Positions 55,927-64,000 of a DNA stretch of 64,000 nt are shown here, piece after piece (the stretch's first letter is position 1; each line of letters starts with the position of its first letter). A program made the translations under genes and the position numbers. The DNA is taken from NCBI RefSeq assembly GCF_021502675.1, contig NZ_JAKFHA010000022.1, positions 1 to 64,000 on the forward strand. Reading direction: 5' to 3'. This DNA is from Yinghuangia soli. GTDB taxonomy: Bacteria > Actinomycetota > Actinomycetes > Streptomycetales > Streptomycetaceae. Under the pieces are notes generated by a model, which worked only from the letters and a program-made list of their open reading frames with translations, ran no database searches and was not told the DNA's origin.

Positions 55927-57216
55927 ATGCGGGCTCGACGATGGGCGGGAGCGGTCACGGGTCTGGGGCTGGCGGCATCGGTGCTGCTGCCGGTGTCCGG
56001 CGCGGACGCGGCGGAGCGGCACGGCGGAGGCGGCGCGCGGCCTTGCCCGACGCTCGACGCGAGCCTTCCGTGGTACGGCGAAAACCGGGCGGCGCTCCAG
56101 GAGTTCATCGACGAGGCGGGCCGCTGCGGCCGGAACGCCGGACGCCACGGACCGCGCCCGCTGGCGCTGTTCGACTGGGACAACACCGTGGTGAAGAACG
56201 ACGTCGGCGACGCCACGACGTTCTGGTCCCTGCGCAACGGCAAGATCCGGCAGCCGCCCGGCAAGGACTGGTCGCGGACCAGCCCGTACCTGACCCCGGC
56301 CGCCTCCGCGGCGCTGTCCGCGGCCTGCGGCACCGCCACCCCGGCCGGGCGTCCGCTGCCCACCGGGACCGACGCGGACTGCGCCGACGAGATCCTGTCG
56401 GTGTACAGCAGCGGCACCTCCACGGCAGGTGCGGCCGCCTTCGCCGGGTACGACCACCGCCGCATGGAGCCCGCGTACGCATGGGCGAACCAGCTGCTCG
56501 CCGGCTACACCGAGCGCGAGGTGGCCGGCTTCGCGGCCGCCGCCCGCGCCGAGAACCTCGCCGCCCCGGTCGGCACCCTCCAGCAGGTCGGCACCAAGCA
56601 GGTCACCGGCTGGGTCCGCTACTACGACCAGCAGCGGGACCTGATCGCGGTGCTGAAGCGCGCAGGCTTCGACGTGCGGATCATCACCGCGTCGCCGCAG
56701 ACCGTCGTCCAGGTCTGGGGCCGCTCGCTCGGCATCGCGCCGGACGAGGTCGTGGGCATCGACAGCCGCACCCGGAACGGCAAGCGCACGTACGACATCC
56801 GCGGCTGCGGCGGCGCCGCGGACAACACCGTGATCACCTACCTGGACGGGAAGCGCTGCTTCGTCAACCAGGACATCCTGGGGGTCCGCGGGGCCAAGGC
56901 CTACGAGCTGCAGCCCGCCGAACGGCGGCAGAAGTTCGGCGCGGGGGACTCGGACACCGACGCCACCTTCGTGCGCGACGCGACCGGCCTGCGGCTGGCG
57001 GTCAACCGGCAGAAGACCGAACTGATGTGCCGCGCCTACGCGAACGCCGACGGGCGCTGGCTCGTGCAGCCGATGTTCATCGAGCCGCGCGGGCAGAAGG
57101 CGACGCCGTACCCCTGCTCGACGGCCGGCTACGTCAACCCGGACGGCAGCAAGGCGCCGCTGCTGGACGACGCGGGGAACGTGGTGCCGGACCAGGTCGA
57201 CCGGGTCCACGGCTGA
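55927..57216 (+). CDS. secreted HAD-family phosphatase
   Basis: A 429-residue exported protein: signal peptide (about 1-29, ending SGADAAE), then a haloacid dehalogenase fold. Motif 1 is LFDWDNTV (D83, D85), motif 2 IITASPQTV and motif 4 AGDSDTDATF. The layout resembles phosphoserine phosphatase-like acid phosphatases, here extracellular. Several cysteines (PCPT, RCGR, ACGT, DCADE) suggest disulfides. AAGGGGG six bases before ATG supports the start. The palindrome at 55807-55830 may control it. Confidence 0.88.
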   Translation: MRARRWAGAVTGLGLAASVLLPVSGADAAERHGGGGARPCPTLDASLPWYGENRAALQEFIDEAGRCGRNAGRHGPRPLALFDWDNTVVKNDVGDATTFWSLRNGKIRQPPGKDWSRTSPYLTPAASAALSAACGTATPAGRPLPTGTDADCADEILSVYSSGTSTAGAAAFAGYDHRRMEPAYAWANQLLAGYTEREVAGFAAAARAENLAAPVGTLQQVGTKQVTGWVRYYDQQRDLIAVLKRAGFDVRIITASPQTVVQVWGRSLGIAPDEVVGIDSRTRNGKRTYDIRGCGGAADNTVITYLDGKRCFVNQDILGVRGAKAYELQPAERRQKFGAGDSDTDATFVRDATGLRLAVNRQKTELMCRAYANADGRWLVQPMFIEPRGQKATPYPCSTAGYVNPDGSKAPLLDDAGNVVPDQVDRVHG

Positions 57217-57228
57217 CCGGCCGACGCA

Positions 57229-57270
57229 CTGCGGGGCCGGCCCCGGGATTCTCCCGGGCCGGCCCCGCAG
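57229..57270. terminator. bidirectional hairpin, about 19 bp
   Basis: CTGCGGGGCCGGCCCCGGGA and TCCCGGGCCGGCCCCGCAG pair with one bulged base around TTC, between two convergent genes. Confidence 0.85.
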
Positions 57271-57285
57271 CGGCATCCGCAGGTG

Positions 57286-58239
57286 CTAGACGACCGCGCC
57301 GTCGTCCGGGTCGTCCTCGTCGTGGTCGTGCCGCAGGCGCGACACCAGCGCGATGAAGCCGCCGCCGCACACCGCGATCGCCATGAACGTCGTCCACTCG
57401 CCGATCGGCCGGCCCAGCAGGACCACGCCGAGCAGGAACAGCGGCCCGCCGAGCAGGGCGATCCAGGCCATCTTGGTGGCCAGATCGGTCTTGGGCAGCG
57501 GGGGCGGGGGCGGCGGTACGAAGTGGTCGTCGGGGTCCTCGTCCAGCTCGTCCGGCTCGCCGTCCTCGGGGCGTCCGTCGGCGGGCGACCAGTCGCGCGG
57601 GCCGGGCGTGGTGGGCACGCCCACCCGGAACGATCCGTCGCCGGACCGCGTGACGTTGCTCTTGCGGTCGCCCGATCCGGAGGCGTCGACGTCCTCGGCC
57701 ACCGGCCAGCGCGGCACCGGGTCGGTCACCTCGGTGTCGAACCCGGCGACGATCTGCGCCCAGAGCTCGTCCTCGTCGGGCACCTGGGCGGCGTCCGCGG
57801 ACTTCGTGCCCGGCTTGGCGTCGGGCTTGGCCTCCGCCTTGGCCTCGGCCTTCGCCTCCGCGGTGGCCTCGGACATCGGCTCGGACATTGCCTCGGAGAC
57901 CGGCTCGGAGACCGGCTCGGACACAGGGTCCGCCGGTGCGGACTCGGCGCGTGCGCTCTCGGCCGACCCGGCATCGGCGCCGGCTTCGGTGCCCGCCTCC
58001 TCGGCGAGCTCCCACTCCTCCCACTCCTCGCGGCGCTCGCGCAGCAGCGCGCGGGCACGCGAGGTCGCCGCCGCGTCCACCCACAGCCGCAGGAGGTCGG
58101 GCTCCTGGTCGAGGGGCGTCACGTAGGCGGCCACGCCCTCGGTCCGGAGCGTATCGAGCATGTCGTCGGCGTACTCGGGATCGAGGTCGGTGAGGGGCTT
58201 GTACGCCTCCGCGTCGAGCCCGTTGCCGCGTCCTGGCAC
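57286..58239 (-). CDS. membrane protein with acidic repeat region, function unknown
   Basis: A 317-residue protein. The first 85 residues look like a soluble DUF-type domain (AEAYKPLTDLDPEYADDML; AAYVTPLDQEPDLLRLWVD), followed by a low-complexity stretch of SEP and AEAK repeats (about 110-150), a disordered acidic region and two C-terminal helices (about 250-272 and 278-297). GTG 58239 lies two bases after the esterase stop with AAGGA six bases upstream, so translation is coupled. From memory Streptomyces has a similar gene after this hydrolase. Confidence 0.75.
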   Translation of the reverse strand: MPGRGNGLDAEAYKPLTDLDPEYADDMLDTLRTEGVAAYVTPLDQEPDLLRLWVDAAATSRARALLRERREEWEEWELAEEAGTEAGADAGSAESARAESAPADPVSEPVSEPVSEAMSEPMSEATAEAKAEAKAEAKPDAKPGTKSADAAQVPDEDELWAQIVAGFDTEVTDPVPRWPVAEDVDASGSGDRKSNVTRSGDGSFRVGVPTTPGPRDWSPADGRPEDGEPDELDEDPDDHFVPPPPPPLPKTDLATKMAWIALLGGPLFLLGVVLLGRPIGEWTTFMAIAVCGGGFIALVSRLRHDHDEDDPDDGAVV

Positions 58240-58241
58240 TC

Positions 58242-59111
58242 TCAGTCCTTCGCGTCGTCCTTGCCGTCGCCCTCGGCGCCGTCCCCGGCGTCGGCCTGGC
58301 TGCCGGCCGCTTCGCCCGCCGCGGCCGGGAGGGCCTCGTCGGGCTTGTCGGTGCTGTCCGTGTCGAACGCAGTCAGGCGGCGGACGAATTCCAGGGTGCC
58401 CGAGAAGATCCGCTCCGCGTCGTTGTCCAACGTGGCCACGTGGTAGCTGTCGGGCAGCAGTTCCGCGGTCACATCCGTCGACGATATCCGGGCCAGGACG
58501 GTCTCGGAGTTCGCCGGCGCCACCACGTGGTCCTGCGGCGAGCGGAACAGCAGCACCGGCTGCGTGACCTGCGGCAGGTCCGCCTGCACCAGCGGCCACG
58601 CCTTCGCCAGCGAGTGCAGGGGCTTGAGCGGCATGCGGGAGTACGCCAGCTCGGCGACCCCCTCCTTGCGGATGTCCGAGCCGATGCCGGGCAGCGAGCG
58701 CACCAGGTGCTTGAGCACCGGCAGCGCCTTCAGCCGCGCGTCGTCGGCGTGCACCGCGGGATTGACCAGCACCAGCCCGGCGACCTGGTCGCCGCGCAGC
58801 TCGGCCAGCCGCAGCGCCAGCGTGCCGCCCATCGACAGGCCGCCGACGAAGACGAAGTCGCAGCGCGAGCGCAGCGCGTCGAATGCGCGCTCCAGTTCGG
58901 CGTACCAGTCCTGCCAAGTGGTCATCTGCATGTCCTGCCACCGCGTACCGTGACCGGGAAGCAGGGGCAGCGAGACCGTCAGACCGCCCGCGGCGAGGTG
59001 CTCGGCCCACGGGCGCATCGACTGCGGGGAGCCGGTGAAGCCGTGGCTCAGCAGGAAGCCGACCCGGCCTCCGTCATGGTGGTACGGCTCGGCACCAGGC
59101 AGGATCGACAC
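58242..59111 (-). CDS. alpha/beta hydrolase (carboxylesterase/monoacylglycerol lipase-like)
   Basis: A 289-residue hydrolase. The oxyanion motif FLLSHGFTGSP, nucleophile elbow GGLSMGG, acid in FRSPQDHVV and the C-terminal SYHVATLDND histidine make the triad. It resembles carboxylesterase Est30 or monoacylglycerol lipases. The last 40 residues are an acidic Ala/Asp tail. GTG 59111 has GGAG seven bases upstream. It forms an operon with the next membrane protein, and is divergent from plsC. Confidence 0.9.
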   Translation of the reverse strand: MSILPGAEPYHHDGGRVGFLLSHGFTGSPQSMRPWAEHLAAGGLTVSLPLLPGHGTRWQDMQMTTWQDWYAELERAFDALRSRCDFVFVGGLSMGGTLALRLAELRGDQVAGLVLVNPAVHADDARLKALPVLKHLVRSLPGIGSDIRKEGVAELAYSRMPLKPLHSLAKAWPLVQADLPQVTQPVLLFRSPQDHVVAPANSETVLARISSTDVTAELLPDSYHVATLDNDAERIFSGTLEFVRRLTAFDTDSTDKPDEALPAAAGEAAGSQADAGDGAEGDGKDDAKD

Positions 59112-59380
59112 CGGGCGGCTCCTCTCACTTCCTCGCGGGCTGGCGGTCCGTGCGGGCCCTGCGGGTCCCGTCGACGGTGCACCGGGCACTCTGCGGAGGC
59201 TCGGCGGAGGTGCTCCGGGCCTGGCCCACGGGAATGCTCCCACGGGTCCGCACACCCCGTACAGCCGCGTACGCCCGCCCAGGCGACGCACCACCGCGGC
59301 CTGCCGGCCAACCGTCGGTCCTGACCGACCCGCACGTAGCCATGCCTTAAGGTTCGAGTCGGTTCACGAGGAGGTCAGGG

Positions 59381-60208
59381 TTGTTCTACCGGCTGATGAA
59401 GGCCATCATCGCCCCGCTTCTGCGGCTGTTCTTCCGCCCCGAGGTCGAGGGGCGCGAGAACATCCCGGAGCGCGGTCCGGCGATCCTGGCGAGCAACCAC
59501 CTCTCCTTCTCCGACTCGTTCTTCCTGCCCGCGATGGTGCCGCGGCGCGTGACGTTCCTGGCGAAGAGCGACTACTTCACCGGACGCGGCATCAAGGGCC
59601 GGCTCACCGCGGCGTTCTTCCGCGGCGCGGGCCAGGTGCCGGTGGACCGCACCGGCGGCACCGCGAGCGAGGCCGCGCTCAACGCCGGCCTCAAGGTGCT
59701 CGGCCACCAGGCGCTGCTCGGCATCTACCCCGAGGGCACCCGCTCGCCGGACGGCCGCCTGTACCGCGGCAAGACCGGCATCGCGCGCATGGCCCTGGAG
59801 TCCGGCGCCCCGGTCATCCCGGTCGTCATGATCGACACCGAGAAGATCCAGCCGCCCGGCAAGGTCATCCCCAAGGTCATGCGGGTCGGCATCAAGATCG
59901 GCGAGCCGCTCGACTTCTCCCGGTACGAGGGCATGGAGGACGACCGCTTCATCCTCCGCTCGATCACCGACGAGATCATGTACGCGCTGATGGAGCTGTC
60001 CGGCCAGGAGTACGTCGACGTGTACGCGGCGGACGCCAAGAAGGCCATCACCGAGGCGCGCAAGCTGGCCGCCGCGGCCGACAAGGCCGCCAAGGCGGAG
60101 GCCGCCGCCAAGGCCAAGGTCGAGGCGGAATCCGCTGCCAAGCCCGCCGCCAAGCCCGCCGAGGACACCACCGGCGGGACCCCGGAGAGCGGCACCAAGT
60201 CCGGCTGA
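59381..60208 (+). CDS. plsC: 1-acyl-sn-glycerol-3-phosphate acyltransferase (PlsC-like), with basic tail
   Basis: A 275-residue acyltransferase. The catalytic NHLSFSD (N39, H40, D45) and YPEGTRS (about 116-122) motifs are present. It acylates lysophosphatidate at the inner membrane face. It starts with TTG, fixed by GGAGG and a six-base gap. The last 70 residues are Lys/Ala-rich (KAAKAEAAAKAK), like histone H1 tails, beyond the usual family length. It is divergent from the esterase. Confidence 0.93.
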   Translation: MFYRLMKAIIAPLLRLFFRPEVEGRENIPERGPAILASNHLSFSDSFFLPAMVPRRVTFLAKSDYFTGRGIKGRLTAAFFRGAGQVPVDRTGGTASEAALNAGLKVLGHQALLGIYPEGTRSPDGRLYRGKTGIARMALESGAPVIPVVMIDTEKIQPPGKVIPKVMRVGIKIGEPLDFSRYEGMEDDRFILRSITDEIMYALMELSGQEYVDVYAADAKKAITEARKLAAAADKAAKAEAAAKAKVEAESAAKPAAKPAEDTTGGTPESGTKSG

Positions 60209-60243
60209 TCCGCTGATCCGCGCCCGCTGATCCGCGCCCGCGC
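60205..60243. repeat. short tandem repeat after plsC
   Basis: GCTGATCCGC is repeated three times, with GCTGATCCGCGCCC twice in a row. The plsC stop TGA is in the first unit. Confidence 0.8.
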
Positions 60244-60276
60244 GGACCCGCACACCCGTACCGGGGGAGGAAACGG

Positions 60277-61431
60277 ATGTCGGTCGAACAACCGCTGTGG
60301 CGCGCACTTGCGGTCTTCCGGCTGCTGGCGCTCGGCTACGCGCTCGGGCAATACGTCACGGTGGCCGACGAGTACCGCTACCCGCTCGGCGGCTGGGCCG
60401 TCATGGGCGTCCTCACCGTATGGACCGCGTACACCATGTACGCCTTCGAGAAGCCCGAGCTGCGCCGCTGGCCGGCGCTCGGCATCGACCTCGCGCTCGC
60501 GATGGGCAGCGTGCTGGCCACCCGCTGGCTGGACGACCCGGCCCGGGTCGCCGAAGGCTCCATGACCCTGCCCACGGTGTGGTCGTCCTCGCCCGTGCTG
60601 GCCTGGGCGATCATGGGCGGCTGGCAGACCGGCGCGGTCGCCGCGCTGCTCACCGGTGCGGCCAACGTCGCCGAGCGCGGCGAGGTCGCGCAGAGCAACG
60701 TGCACAACATAGTGCTGATGATGCTGGCCGCGACCGCCATCGGCTACGTCGTCGAACTCGCCCGGGCCAGCGAGCGCGCCCTCGCCCGGGCCATCCAGCT
60801 GGAGGCCGCGACCCGCGAACGCGAGCGCCTGGCCCGGGACATCCACGACAGCGTCCTGCAAGTCCTGGCCCTCGTGCAGCGCCGCGGCGCGGAGATCGGC
60901 GGCGACGCGGCCGAACTCGGCCGGCTGGCCGGCGAGCAGGAAGCCGCGCTGCGCCAACTCGTCTCGGACGCCCCGGCCGAACTGGAGGCCGACGACCTGC
61001 CCGGCTCCGGCGTCGGCACCGACCCGGCCCGCCAGGACGTCCGCACCCTGCTCGGCCGCCTCGCGGGCGCCCGGGTCAGCATCGCCTCGCCCGGCACGCC
61101 CGTCCTGCTGCCCACCCCCGTCGCCCGCGAACTCGTCGCCGCCACCTCGGCGGCCCTCGACAACGTCTGGCGGCACGCGGGCGACGGCGCCCGCGCGTGG
61201 ATCCTCCTCGAGGACGAACCCGACGAGATCATCGTCAGCGTCCGCGACGACGGCCCCGGCATCCCGCCCGGCCGCCTCGAAGAAGCCCGCGCGGCCGGGC
61301 GCCTCGGCGTCTCGCAGTCCATCGAAGGCCGCCTGCGCGACGTCGGCGGCACCGCACTGCTCACCTCGATCCCCGGCCAGGGCACCGAGGTCGAACTCCG
61401 CCTGCCGCGCCCGTCCGTCGCGGAGAGCTGA
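60277..61431 (+). CDS. macS: sensor histidine kinase MacS
   Basis: A 384-residue kinase. Four to six membrane helices (about 10-150) precede the dimerisation box ERLARDIHDSVLQVL (His 190) and a HATPase domain with ALDNVWRHAG and the DDGPGIP G-box. It fits MacS of Streptomyces (MacRS controls antibiotic onset and envelope proteins). GGAGG six bases before ATG. MacR is 1.07 kb further on, separated by an opposite-strand gene. Confidence 0.88.
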   Translation: MSVEQPLWRALAVFRLLALGYALGQYVTVADEYRYPLGGWAVMGVLTVWTAYTMYAFEKPELRRWPALGIDLALAMGSVLATRWLDDPARVAEGSMTLPTVWSSSPVLAWAIMGGWQTGAVAALLTGAANVAERGEVAQSNVHNIVLMMLAATAIGYVVELARASERALARAIQLEAATRERERLARDIHDSVLQVLALVQRRGAEIGGDAAELGRLAGEQEAALRQLVSDAPAELEADDLPGSGVGTDPARQDVRTLLGRLAGARVSIASPGTPVLLPTPVARELVAATSAALDNVWRHAGDGARAWILLEDEPDEIIVSVRDDGPGIPPGRLEEARAAGRLGVSQSIEGRLRDVGGTALLTSIPGQGTEVELRLPRPSVAES

Positions 61432-61436
61432 CGCGC

Positions 61437-62351
61437 TTAGCCCTTAGGGGGTGCGGGGGCCAGGACCTCCGCGGCTTTGCGCTGGCACGCGTCGATGTCC
61501 GCCCGCACCTTCGCGAGCAACTCGGCGTTCTCCCGGACGACCTTCTCTTGGTTCTCGTACGTGACCGAATGCCAGATGGTGGTCAGGTCGGTCTTCGTGC
61601 GGCAGGCGACGTCGGCACTGGCGACGGCGATCTCCTCCGCGCCCGCCGTGTCGCCCTGCTGCAACCGCTCGTCATTGTTCGCCGCCCAGGGATCGGCGTA
61701 GGAGTAGCCGGCCTTCTTCATGCAGGCCGACCATGCCTTGTTGGCGGCGATCACCCGCGGGTCCGTCGGCTCCTCGGTCGCGCTCGACAGGCCGGCCAAA
61801 TCGTCCAACGGGCTGTCGAGGGAGAACGGCTGCACTTCGGCACGGCCTGTCAGGGCGGTGTTCGCCTCCGCGGAGCACCCGCCGGGCGGCACGGCCTGCC
61901 CCTGGTACGTCTGCACGCTGCCGGTGAACACCTGCTGGGCGCCCGGCAGCGTGAAGGAAGGGGCACGAACCGCGAGCGTGCTCAAGGGCGGCGCCGGAGG
62001 CCGGTAGCCGATCCTGGCGACTTGCGCCGCGTCGATGACGCCGTACAACCTGCCGTTCCGCGGTATCCCCGACGGCCTCGGACCGCGCGGCCAGCCGGAT
62101 TCCGCCCGCGACGGCCACGGCACGCCATACCTGGTCATGCAGCGCTGGACGAGAACGGACAGCGCGTCGCCGGCGAACTCCAGCTCCGCGTCCGTCTGCC
62201 GGTACGCGTCCAGCGGCAGCACGATGCCGGCCGCCGAGGTGACCGGGCGCCGCACATAGTCCGGCTCGTTCGACGCTCCGCCTGTGCACCCTGCCACCAG
62301 CGCCATGGCAACTACCGGCAATGCCAGGCGCGTACGTGCAACCCCCACCAT
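61437..62351 (-). CDS. lipoprotein, function unknown
   Basis: A 304-residue protein with a lipobox ending ALVAGC (C22), then an extracellular mixed alpha/beta domain with seven or eight cysteines (QRCMTRYG; GGCSAE; WSACMKKAGY; ADVACRTKTDL; IDACQRKAAE) that suggest disulfides. It sits between macS and macR on the opposite strand. ATG 62351 follows GGGGG; a GTG one codon later is close. It ends five bases from the macS stop, with no terminator between. It may be a MacR target or the sensor's ligand, by position only. Confidence 0.8.
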   Translation of the reverse strand: MVGVARTRLALPVVAMALVAGCTGGASNEPDYVRRPVTSAAGIVLPLDAYRQTDAELEFAGDALSVLVQRCMTRYGVPWPSRAESGWPRGPRPSGIPRNGRLYGVIDAAQVARIGYRPPAPPLSTLAVRAPSFTLPGAQQVFTGSVQTYQGQAVPPGGCSAEANTALTGRAEVQPFSLDSPLDDLAGLSSATEEPTDPRVIAANKAWSACMKKAGYSYADPWAANNDERLQQGDTAGAEEIAVASADVACRTKTDLTTIWHSVTYENQEKVVRENAELLAKVRADIDACQRKAAEVLAPAPPKG

Positions 62352-62466
62352 GTGACCCCCGTCGTAAATGTGCCGGGACCCTACCCCGGACCGGCGGGAC
62401 CCGCGGCGGCGGCCCCCTCGACGAGCGGCCGCGGAAGGCCCGCGCACCGGAGCCGAACGTCTCCGG

Positions 62467-62472
62467 TAGGTT
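62467..62472 (+). promoter_or_regulatory. -10 box before macR
   Basis: TAGGTT, then six bases (TTGACG) and ATG 62479 of a leader ORF. Transcription from here would give macR a leader of about 23 bases. Confidence 0.5.
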
Positions 62473-62478
62473 TTGACG

Positions 62479-62505
62479 ATGGCTCAGACGAGGTGGCCCC
62501 GATGA
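62479..62505 (+). CDS. eight-codon leader ORF overlapping macR start
   Basis: ATG to TGA encodes MAQTRWPR; the stop overlaps the macR ATG as ATGA. It is preceded by TAGGTT at leaderless spacing. This suggests translation coupling for macR, though GAGG eight bases before macR also supports direct initiation. Confidence 0.4.
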   Translation: MAQTRWPR

Positions 62506-63182
62506 CCGAGACCGCTCCGGCGAGCGCCCCGATCCGGGTGCTCGTCGTCGACGACCACCCCATGTGGCGCGACGGTGTCGCCCGCGACCTCGCGGAGGCC
62601 GGCTACGACGTCGTCGCCACCGCCGGCGACGGCCCCGAGGCCATCCGCCGAGCCCGCGCCACCGCACCCCAGGTCGTCATCCTCGACCTCAACCTGCCCA
62701 AGCTGAGCGGCGACGAAGTCGCCCGCGAACTGGTCAAGAACGACCCGGGCGTGCGCATCCTCGTCCTCTCCGCGAGCGGCGAGCAGGAAGACGTCCTGGA
62801 GGCCGTCAAGGCCGGCGCCACCGGCTACCTGGTCAAGTCCGCCAGCCAGGCCGAACTCCTGGACGCCGTGGCCCGCACCGCCAAGGGCGACGCGGTCTTC
62901 ACCCCCGGCCTCGCCGGCCTCGTCCTCGGCGAGTTCCGCCGCATCGCCACCAACCCGGCCCCCTCCGGCTCCCGCGAACCGGCCGCCCCGCGCCTGACCG
63001 ACCGCGAGACCGAGGTCCTGCGCCTGGTCGCCAAGGGCCTGTCGTACAAGCAGATCGCCGAACGCCTCGTGCTCTCGCACCGCACGGTCCAGAACCACGT
63101 GCAGAACACCCTCAACAAGCTCCAGCTCCACAACCGCGTCGAACTCGTCCGCTACGCCATCGAACGCGGCCTGGACGACTGA
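62502..63182 (+). CDS. macR: response regulator MacR, LuxR type
   Basis: A 226-residue regulator: receiver domain (about 10-130) with D62 in VILDLNLP and Lys in YLVKSAS, then a LuxR-type helix-turn-helix (LTDRETEVLRLVAKGLSYKQ through SHRTVQNHVQNTLNKLQLH). It is the likely MacS partner. The start overlaps the leader ORF by ATGA. It ends 13 bp from the convergent glpK. Confidence 0.9.
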   Translation: MTETAPASAPIRVLVVDDHPMWRDGVARDLAEAGYDVVATAGDGPEAIRRARATAPQVVILDLNLPKLSGDEVARELVKNDPGVRILVLSASGEQEDVLEAVKAGATGYLVKSASQAELLDAVARTAKGDAVFTPGLAGLVLGEFRRIATNPAPSGSREPAAPRLTDRETEVLRLVAKGLSYKQIAERLVLSHRTVQNHVQNTLNKLQLHNRVELVRYAIERGLDD

Positions 63183-63195
63183 CCCGGCCTCGGCG

Positions 63196-64000
63196 TCAGA
63201 GCGCCCAGCCCTTGGATTTCTCGACGGCCAGGCGCCAGCGGTCGTAGGCGGCGTCGTCGCGGGGGCCGGGGGTGAAGCGGGCGTCGAGTTGCCAGGTGGC
63301 GGCGATCTCGGCGGTGTCGGACCAGATGCCGGTGCCCAGGCCGGCGAGGAAGGCCGCGCCGAGGGCGGTGGTCTCGCTGACCTTGGGGCGTTCGACCGCG
63401 ACGCCGAGCTGGTCGGCCTGCATGCGGCACAGGAGGTTGTTCTCCGAGGCGCCGCCGTCGACCTTGAGGGTGAGCAGGTCGAGGCCCGCGTCCGAGGTCA
63501 TGACGTCGACGACGTCCCGCACTTCGTACGCGATCGCCTCGAGCGTGGCGCGGACCAGGTGGGCGCGGGTGGTGCCGCGGGTGATGCCGAGGATCGTGCC
63601 GCGGGCGGTCGGGTCCCAGTCGGGTGCGCCGAGTCCGGTGAGCGCGGGGACGAACACCACGCCGCCGGAGTCCGCGACGGTCCGGGCGATGGGCTCGGTC
63701 TCCGCGGCCGCGCCGATGATGCCGAGGCCGTCGCGCAGCCACTGCACCGCGGCGCCGGTGACGAAGATGGAGCCTTCCAGGGCGTAGGCGAGCGATCCGT
63801 CCGGTGCGCCCCAGGCCACTGTGGTGAGCAGGCCGGCCGAGGACCGGACCGGCTCGGCACCGGTGTTGATGAGGACGAACGACCCCGTGCCATAGGTGCA
63901 CTTCACGTCGCCGGGGGAGTGGCAGGCCTGCCCGAACAGCGCCGCCTGCTGGTCGCCGGCGATGCCGGCGATCGGCAGGTCGAGTCCGAGGAACGCCTCC
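63196..64000 (-). CDS. glpK: glycerol kinase, C-terminal part
   Basis: The last 267 residues of a FGGY-family kinase. [20 protein letters not shown], then [15 protein letters not shown] and [20 protein letters not shown], and the C-terminal [19 protein letters not shown] and [14 protein letters not shown] motifs identify glycerol kinase. It phosphorylates glycerol for lipid and energy use. The N-terminus lies beyond the window edge. It is convergent with macR. Confidence 0.95.
   Translation of the reverse strand, partial: EAFLGLDLPIAGIAGDQQAALFGQACHSPGDVKCTYGTGSFVLINTGAEPVRSSAGLLTTVAWGAPDGSLAYALEGSIFVTGAAVQWLRDGLGIIGAAAETEPIARTVADSGGVVFVPALTGLGAPDWDPTARGTILGITRGTTRAHLVRATLEAIAYEVRDVVDVMTSDAGLDLLTLKVDGGASENNLLCRMQADQLGVAVERPKVSETTALGAAFLAGLGTGIWSDTAEIAATWQLDARFTPGPRDDAAYDRWRLAVEKSKGWAL

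Noticed and set aside
60297-63182. Open frame of 961 codons from macS to macR
   Set aside because: Its end is macR; the upstream part is an Arg/Pro-rich shadow of macS and antisense of the lipoprotein gene, so a macS-macR fusion is not present.

Overview
The window is high-G+C (roughly 72-74% by eye) chromosomal core DNA from a filamentous actinomycete of the Streptomyces type. Many genes start with GTG (one with TTG), GTGA/ATGA overlaps join genes, and several genes have a TANNNT hexamer 6-7 bases before the start codon, as in leaderless Streptomyces transcripts. From memory, the order sucB-lpd-pepA, nadA-erpA-adoK, ctaCDF, qcrCAB/ctaE, trpD, pimB-fadD, glk and macRS matches the Streptomyces core; the genus cannot be fixed from sequence alone. 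No prophage, insertion sequence, CRISPR array, tRNA or rRNA was seen.

Layout. 1-4.4 kb: 2-oxoacid dehydrogenase E2 (cut by the window edge), lipoamide dehydrogenase and leucyl aminopeptidase. 4.5-8 kb: late cobalamin genes cobS, cobT and an MBL-like/CobU fusion. 8.1-15.1 kb: small conserved genes, an aldo/keto reductase, a methyltransferase, pspA with its PspAA partner, an F420-type oxidoreductase and small unknowns. 15.3-20.2 kb: nadA, erpA, adoK and a cysteine desulfurase-TusA fusion. 20.4-32.4 kb: the aa3 oxidase and bc1 complex (ctaC-ctaD-ctaF on +, ctaE-qcrC-qcrA-qcrB on -), with two lipoprotein L,D-transpeptidases and a SigE-type sigma factor plus membrane partner between them. 32.7-38.8 kb: a divergent receiver protein, trpD, a class V aminotransferase behind a SAM-IV riboswitch, a stand-alone AsnC-type sensor domain, rhomboid protease and DEDDh exonuclease. 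38.8-44.6 kb: zinc-ribbon protein, NYN-domain protein, a Cys-rich unknown, an NlpC/P60 hydrolase behind a c-di-AMP (ydaO) riboswitch, and a membrane-anchored gluzincin. 44.7-59.1 kb: Ste24-like protease, GT87-type transferase, PimB-like mannosyltransferase, acyl-CoA ligase, phosphoesterase, SRPBCC protein, ArsA-like protein, ROK glucokinase, 2-hydroxyacid dehydrogenase, secreted HAD phosphatase and an esterase operon. 59.4-64 kb: PlsC, histidine kinase MacS, an antisense lipoprotein, response regulator MacR and glycerol kinase (cut by the window edge).

Functionally the window joins energy metabolism (E2/E3, complete bc1-aa3 genes, NAD and Fe-S biogenesis) with envelope maintenance (L,D-transpeptidases, NlpC/P60, PIM mannosyltransferase, PspA, MacRS, rhomboid). 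The points most worth a second look are: the two riboswitches; the two short leader ORFs, before the 2-hydroxyacid dehydrogenase and macR; the non-canonical receiver; the ArsA-like protein without P-loop lysines; the degenerate metallo-beta-lactamase domain fused to CobU; the macS/macR pair split by an antisense lipoprotein gene; and several palindromes at promoter positions (20251-20280, 25018-25061, 55807-55830).
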